The notes below the pieces were generated by a model that worked only from the letters and a program-made list of their open reading frames with translations, did not search any database and was not told where the DNA came from. From contig CAMFRJ010000033.1 of NCBI GenBank assembly GCA_945981915.1, positions 1 to 8,809 on the forward strand: a stretch of 8,809 nt of DNA. The letters run 5' to 3'. Shown piece by piece: positions 7,701 to 8,809 of the stretch; within the stretch, counting starts at the first letter, position 1; each line of letters begins with the position of its first letter. A program made the position numbers and the translations under genes. The stretch comes from an uncultured Erysipelotrichaceae bacterium (lineage in GTDB: Bacteria > Bacillota_I > Bacilli_A > Erysipelotrichales > Coprobacillaceae).

Positions 7701-8809
7701 GACAACTCTGGCGCCAATCTGTTTCCCAGGATTGATAAAGCTCTGTAAACGATCAACAATTTCACCATTTCTAATCTTAACTGCACCAAATTCTGTAATA
7801 CCATCATGAATAACTGAAAAACCAGTTGTTTCTAAATCGAAAGAAACATAAGTAGCATCTTCGATGGACATATCTTTTTCATTAAAAACAATGTCGAAAT
7901 ATGGTTCTATCATATTAAATTCAACACCATATATCATCTTAATTCCTGCTTTTAAACTTGCAGCCTGTGCTTCAGGAAAAGACTGAACATTACCATGATC
8001 CGTAACTGCAATGGCTTTATGTCCCCATTTTGCTGCTTGTTTGATATAATCAGAGACATTCGCTATTCCATCCATTGCTGACATTTTCGAATGAGTATGA
8101 AGCTCTACTCGCTTTTCTTGAGCTGAGTCCTTCCTAGGTTCCGGTCCTTTTACGACTTCAATTTGACGTGCCATCAAAACAGTTTCTTTAGCATAGTTAT
8201 CCGCCCTAATTTCACCAGTTGCTTTGATCCATACTTTACCTTTATCTAACACTTTAATATCTTCAATTGAATTATTTGTCTTATTTTCAAAACGTTTGAC
8301 CATTATTGAATCCGTATAATCTGTAATCCATAATGTTTGAATATGTGACCCTTTTCTAGTTTTGATCAATTCTGTTTTAAAGATATATCCTTCAATCACT
8401 GCATTATTATCAATAGTCTGATTTGTGATTTCATGAAGTTGGTAAAAATGTGCATCATCTTTTTTAAACCTATTTTGGAAACGAGAGAATTGTGAATCAA
8501 AAGTAGTTTTTTTATCTTCATCTTTTTTGATCTGCTCTAAATCAATTTCTACGGGTTGTATATTTTCCATCTCATCAATTAAATGAAGATAATCATCATT
8601 ATTTTCATCTATAACAAAATCAACATCTAAAGAGAACCCATATTGATTGAATAATTGAACAATGAATGACTTTTGTTGCATAAACTGTTCTAATTGTATT
8701 TCATTAAGTGCTTGTATCTTGATCTTATCAGAAATTGATACATCATCACTAGTTAATGTAGAAAAATAAAGTGATTCTTTTTTTAATTTTTCTATAATTA
8801 ATCCAATAT
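4734..8809 (-). CDS. polC: DNA polymerase III PolC-type alpha subunit, 5'-truncated by the window edge
   Basis: PolC is the essential leading-strand replicase of low-GC Gram-positives, with its own proofreading exonuclease. Numbering from the Met at 8681, it shows an OB domain (about 95-177) and a PHP domain in two parts (H195 and H197, D228 and H229, then D593 and H595). The PHP is split by a DEDDh exonuclease: FDLETTG 281-287, HNAKFD 362-367, HRADYD 423-428. A four-Cys zinc site follows (C779, C782, C804, C807). The polymerase core has SRGSVGSS 752-759 and catalytic D833 and D835 in PDIDLNF, with D960 the likely third. The protein ends in the beta-clamp motif QLSLF (1311-1315). The frame stays open from 8682 to the last base, adding 42 codons that continue the PolC N-terminal region, so 8681 is not the start. 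Roughly 100 N-terminal residues lie outside, judged against about 1437 in B. subtilis. Confidence 0.98.
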   Translation of the reverse strand, partial: IGLIIEKLKKESLYFSTLTSDDVSISDKIKIQALNEIQLEQFMQQKSFIVQLFNQYGFSLDVDFVIDENNDDYLHLIDEMENIQPVEIDLEQIKKDEDKKTTFDSQFSRFQNRFKKDDAHFYQLHEITNQTIDNNAVIEGYIFKTELIKTRKGSHIQTLWITDYTDSIMVKRFENKTNNSIEDIKVLDKGKVWIKATGEIRADNYAKETVLMARQIEVVKGPEPRKDSAQEKRVELHTHSKMSAMDGIANVSDYIKQAAKWGHKAIAVTDHGNVQSFPEAQAASLKAGIKMIYGVEFNMIEPYFDIVFNEKDMSIEDATYVSFDLETTGFSVIHDGITEFGAVKIRNGEIVDRLQSFINPGKQIGARVVELTNIRNDMVADAPTITQFMPRILEFFGDCILVAHNAKFDIGFLNENLKKMGKEPLHNPVIDSLALARAVMKPMKSYRLGAICRVYRVNYEDDVAHRADYDAEVLASVFITMLHSIMQMGHYNLLDLNTLQKDDAYKIVYPYHMTALALNKTGLKNMFKLVSEANTTYFHDGSRIPKERLEYYHKGLLYGTSCYKSDVFEAAMNQSDERLEKLLRFYDYVEIQPLEDYYHLIDRGQIESQDDLVVSIKRLINMAKKLDKIIVATGDVHFLDKKDKIYRDVFISQPKIGIGHRAHPLCDRKNPRAFTPYQYFRTTDEMLKCYDYLPEEEIYQYVVTNTNMIADMVEEIRPIHDKLFTPTIDNADENLTKICYETAHKMYGKQLPQIVEKRLEKELSNIIKHGFGVIYYISHLLVKKSNDDGYLVGSRGSVGSSFVATMAGITEVNPLPPHYLCLHCSYSEFLKEGEIADGYDLESKNCPVCGKPMKGEGHNIPFETFLGFNADKVPDIDLNFSGEYQANAHAFTKTIFGEDHVFRAGTISTVAEKTAYGYAKGYAETLNIEDQVRSAELERIAEGCGGVKRTTGQHPGGIIVIPRDYDVFDFTPYQYPADDLNAEWRTTHFDFHAIHDNVLKFDILGHVDPTVIRMLQDLTGIDPKTIPTNDKKVMSLFTSTEALGIDLSYINCKSGALGLPEFGTTFVRSMLDQTQPKTFNDLVIISGLSHGTDVYLGNAETLIKNGTCTLKEVIGCRDDIMVYLIEKGLPNKDAFDIMECVRKGKSPAVFPEKKYEELMKEYNVPQWYIDSCKKIKYMFPKAHAVAYVLSAIRVAWWKLYYPREYYAVYFSTRCDFFDIETLISGKDAILARRKEIEHLREEKRSSNKDEGLWDVFEIALEMIERGYHFNPLDLELSDASRFILDPNDDKGLIPPFSSVDSLGESVAKTVIDAREKGPFLSKEDVIKRTKLNNSHIKQLTKMGVFDGMQEENQLSLF

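Noticed and set aside
45..8809. An undescribed defence or accessory system
   Set aside because: Every coding base belongs to a recognised core gene in its normal Bacillota order. I saw no mobile genes, unknown ORFs, CRISPR repeats or RNA genes.

Overview
The window is an AT-rich piece of a Bacillota (low-GC Gram-positive) chromosome carrying a textbook housekeeping block, all on the minus strand. In order of transcription it reads polC (5' end cut by the right edge), rimP, nusA, rnpM/ylxR, ylxQ, infB and rbfA (3' end cut at the left). A PolC-type replicase with a built-in DEDDh exonuclease, followed by rimP-nusA-rnpM-ylxQ-infB-rbfA, is the Bacillus/Erysipelotrichia arrangement. The strong AT bias, the compact IF2 and the long acidic NusA tail make me favour a gut Erysipelotrichia-like lineage, but that placement is inference. 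The standard code fits: Trp is written TGG and ylxQ ends at TGA.

Layout. Positions 1-44 are not biological. They read as Illumina P5 tail, an i5 index, the Nextera read-1 adapter and the 19-bp Tn5 mosaic end; native DNA begins at 45. Positions 45-320 hold the first 92 codons of rbfA. Then come infB (334-2178), ylxQ (2183-2482), rnpM (2475-2732), nusA (2744-4150, GTG start) and rimP (4164-4631). A 102-base gap (4632-4733) holds a good extended -10 promoter and a GNRA-capped hairpin with an imperfect U-tract. polC fills 4734 to the window end. Its frame stays open to the last base, so the Met codon at 8681 is internal.

How the genes work together. PolC is the main replicative polymerase. The downstream operon couples transcription to translation: RimP and RbfA mature the 30S subunit, NusA controls pausing, termination and antitermination, RnpM modulates RNase P, YlxQ is an L7Ae-type kink-turn RNA binder, and IF2 loads initiator tRNA. 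Genes are 4-13 bases apart or overlap, and several stop codons lie inside the next Shine-Dalgarno, so translation is probably coupled. The leader hairpin is a plausible NusA-dependent attenuator through which NusA could control its own operon.

I found no undescribed multi-gene system, mobile element, CRISPR array or RNA gene. Points worth a second look are the adapter chimera with its false rbfA stop, the leader hairpin, the acidic aromatic NusA tail over a DNA repeat, and the start-site corrections. No gene-free stretch exceeds 300 bases.
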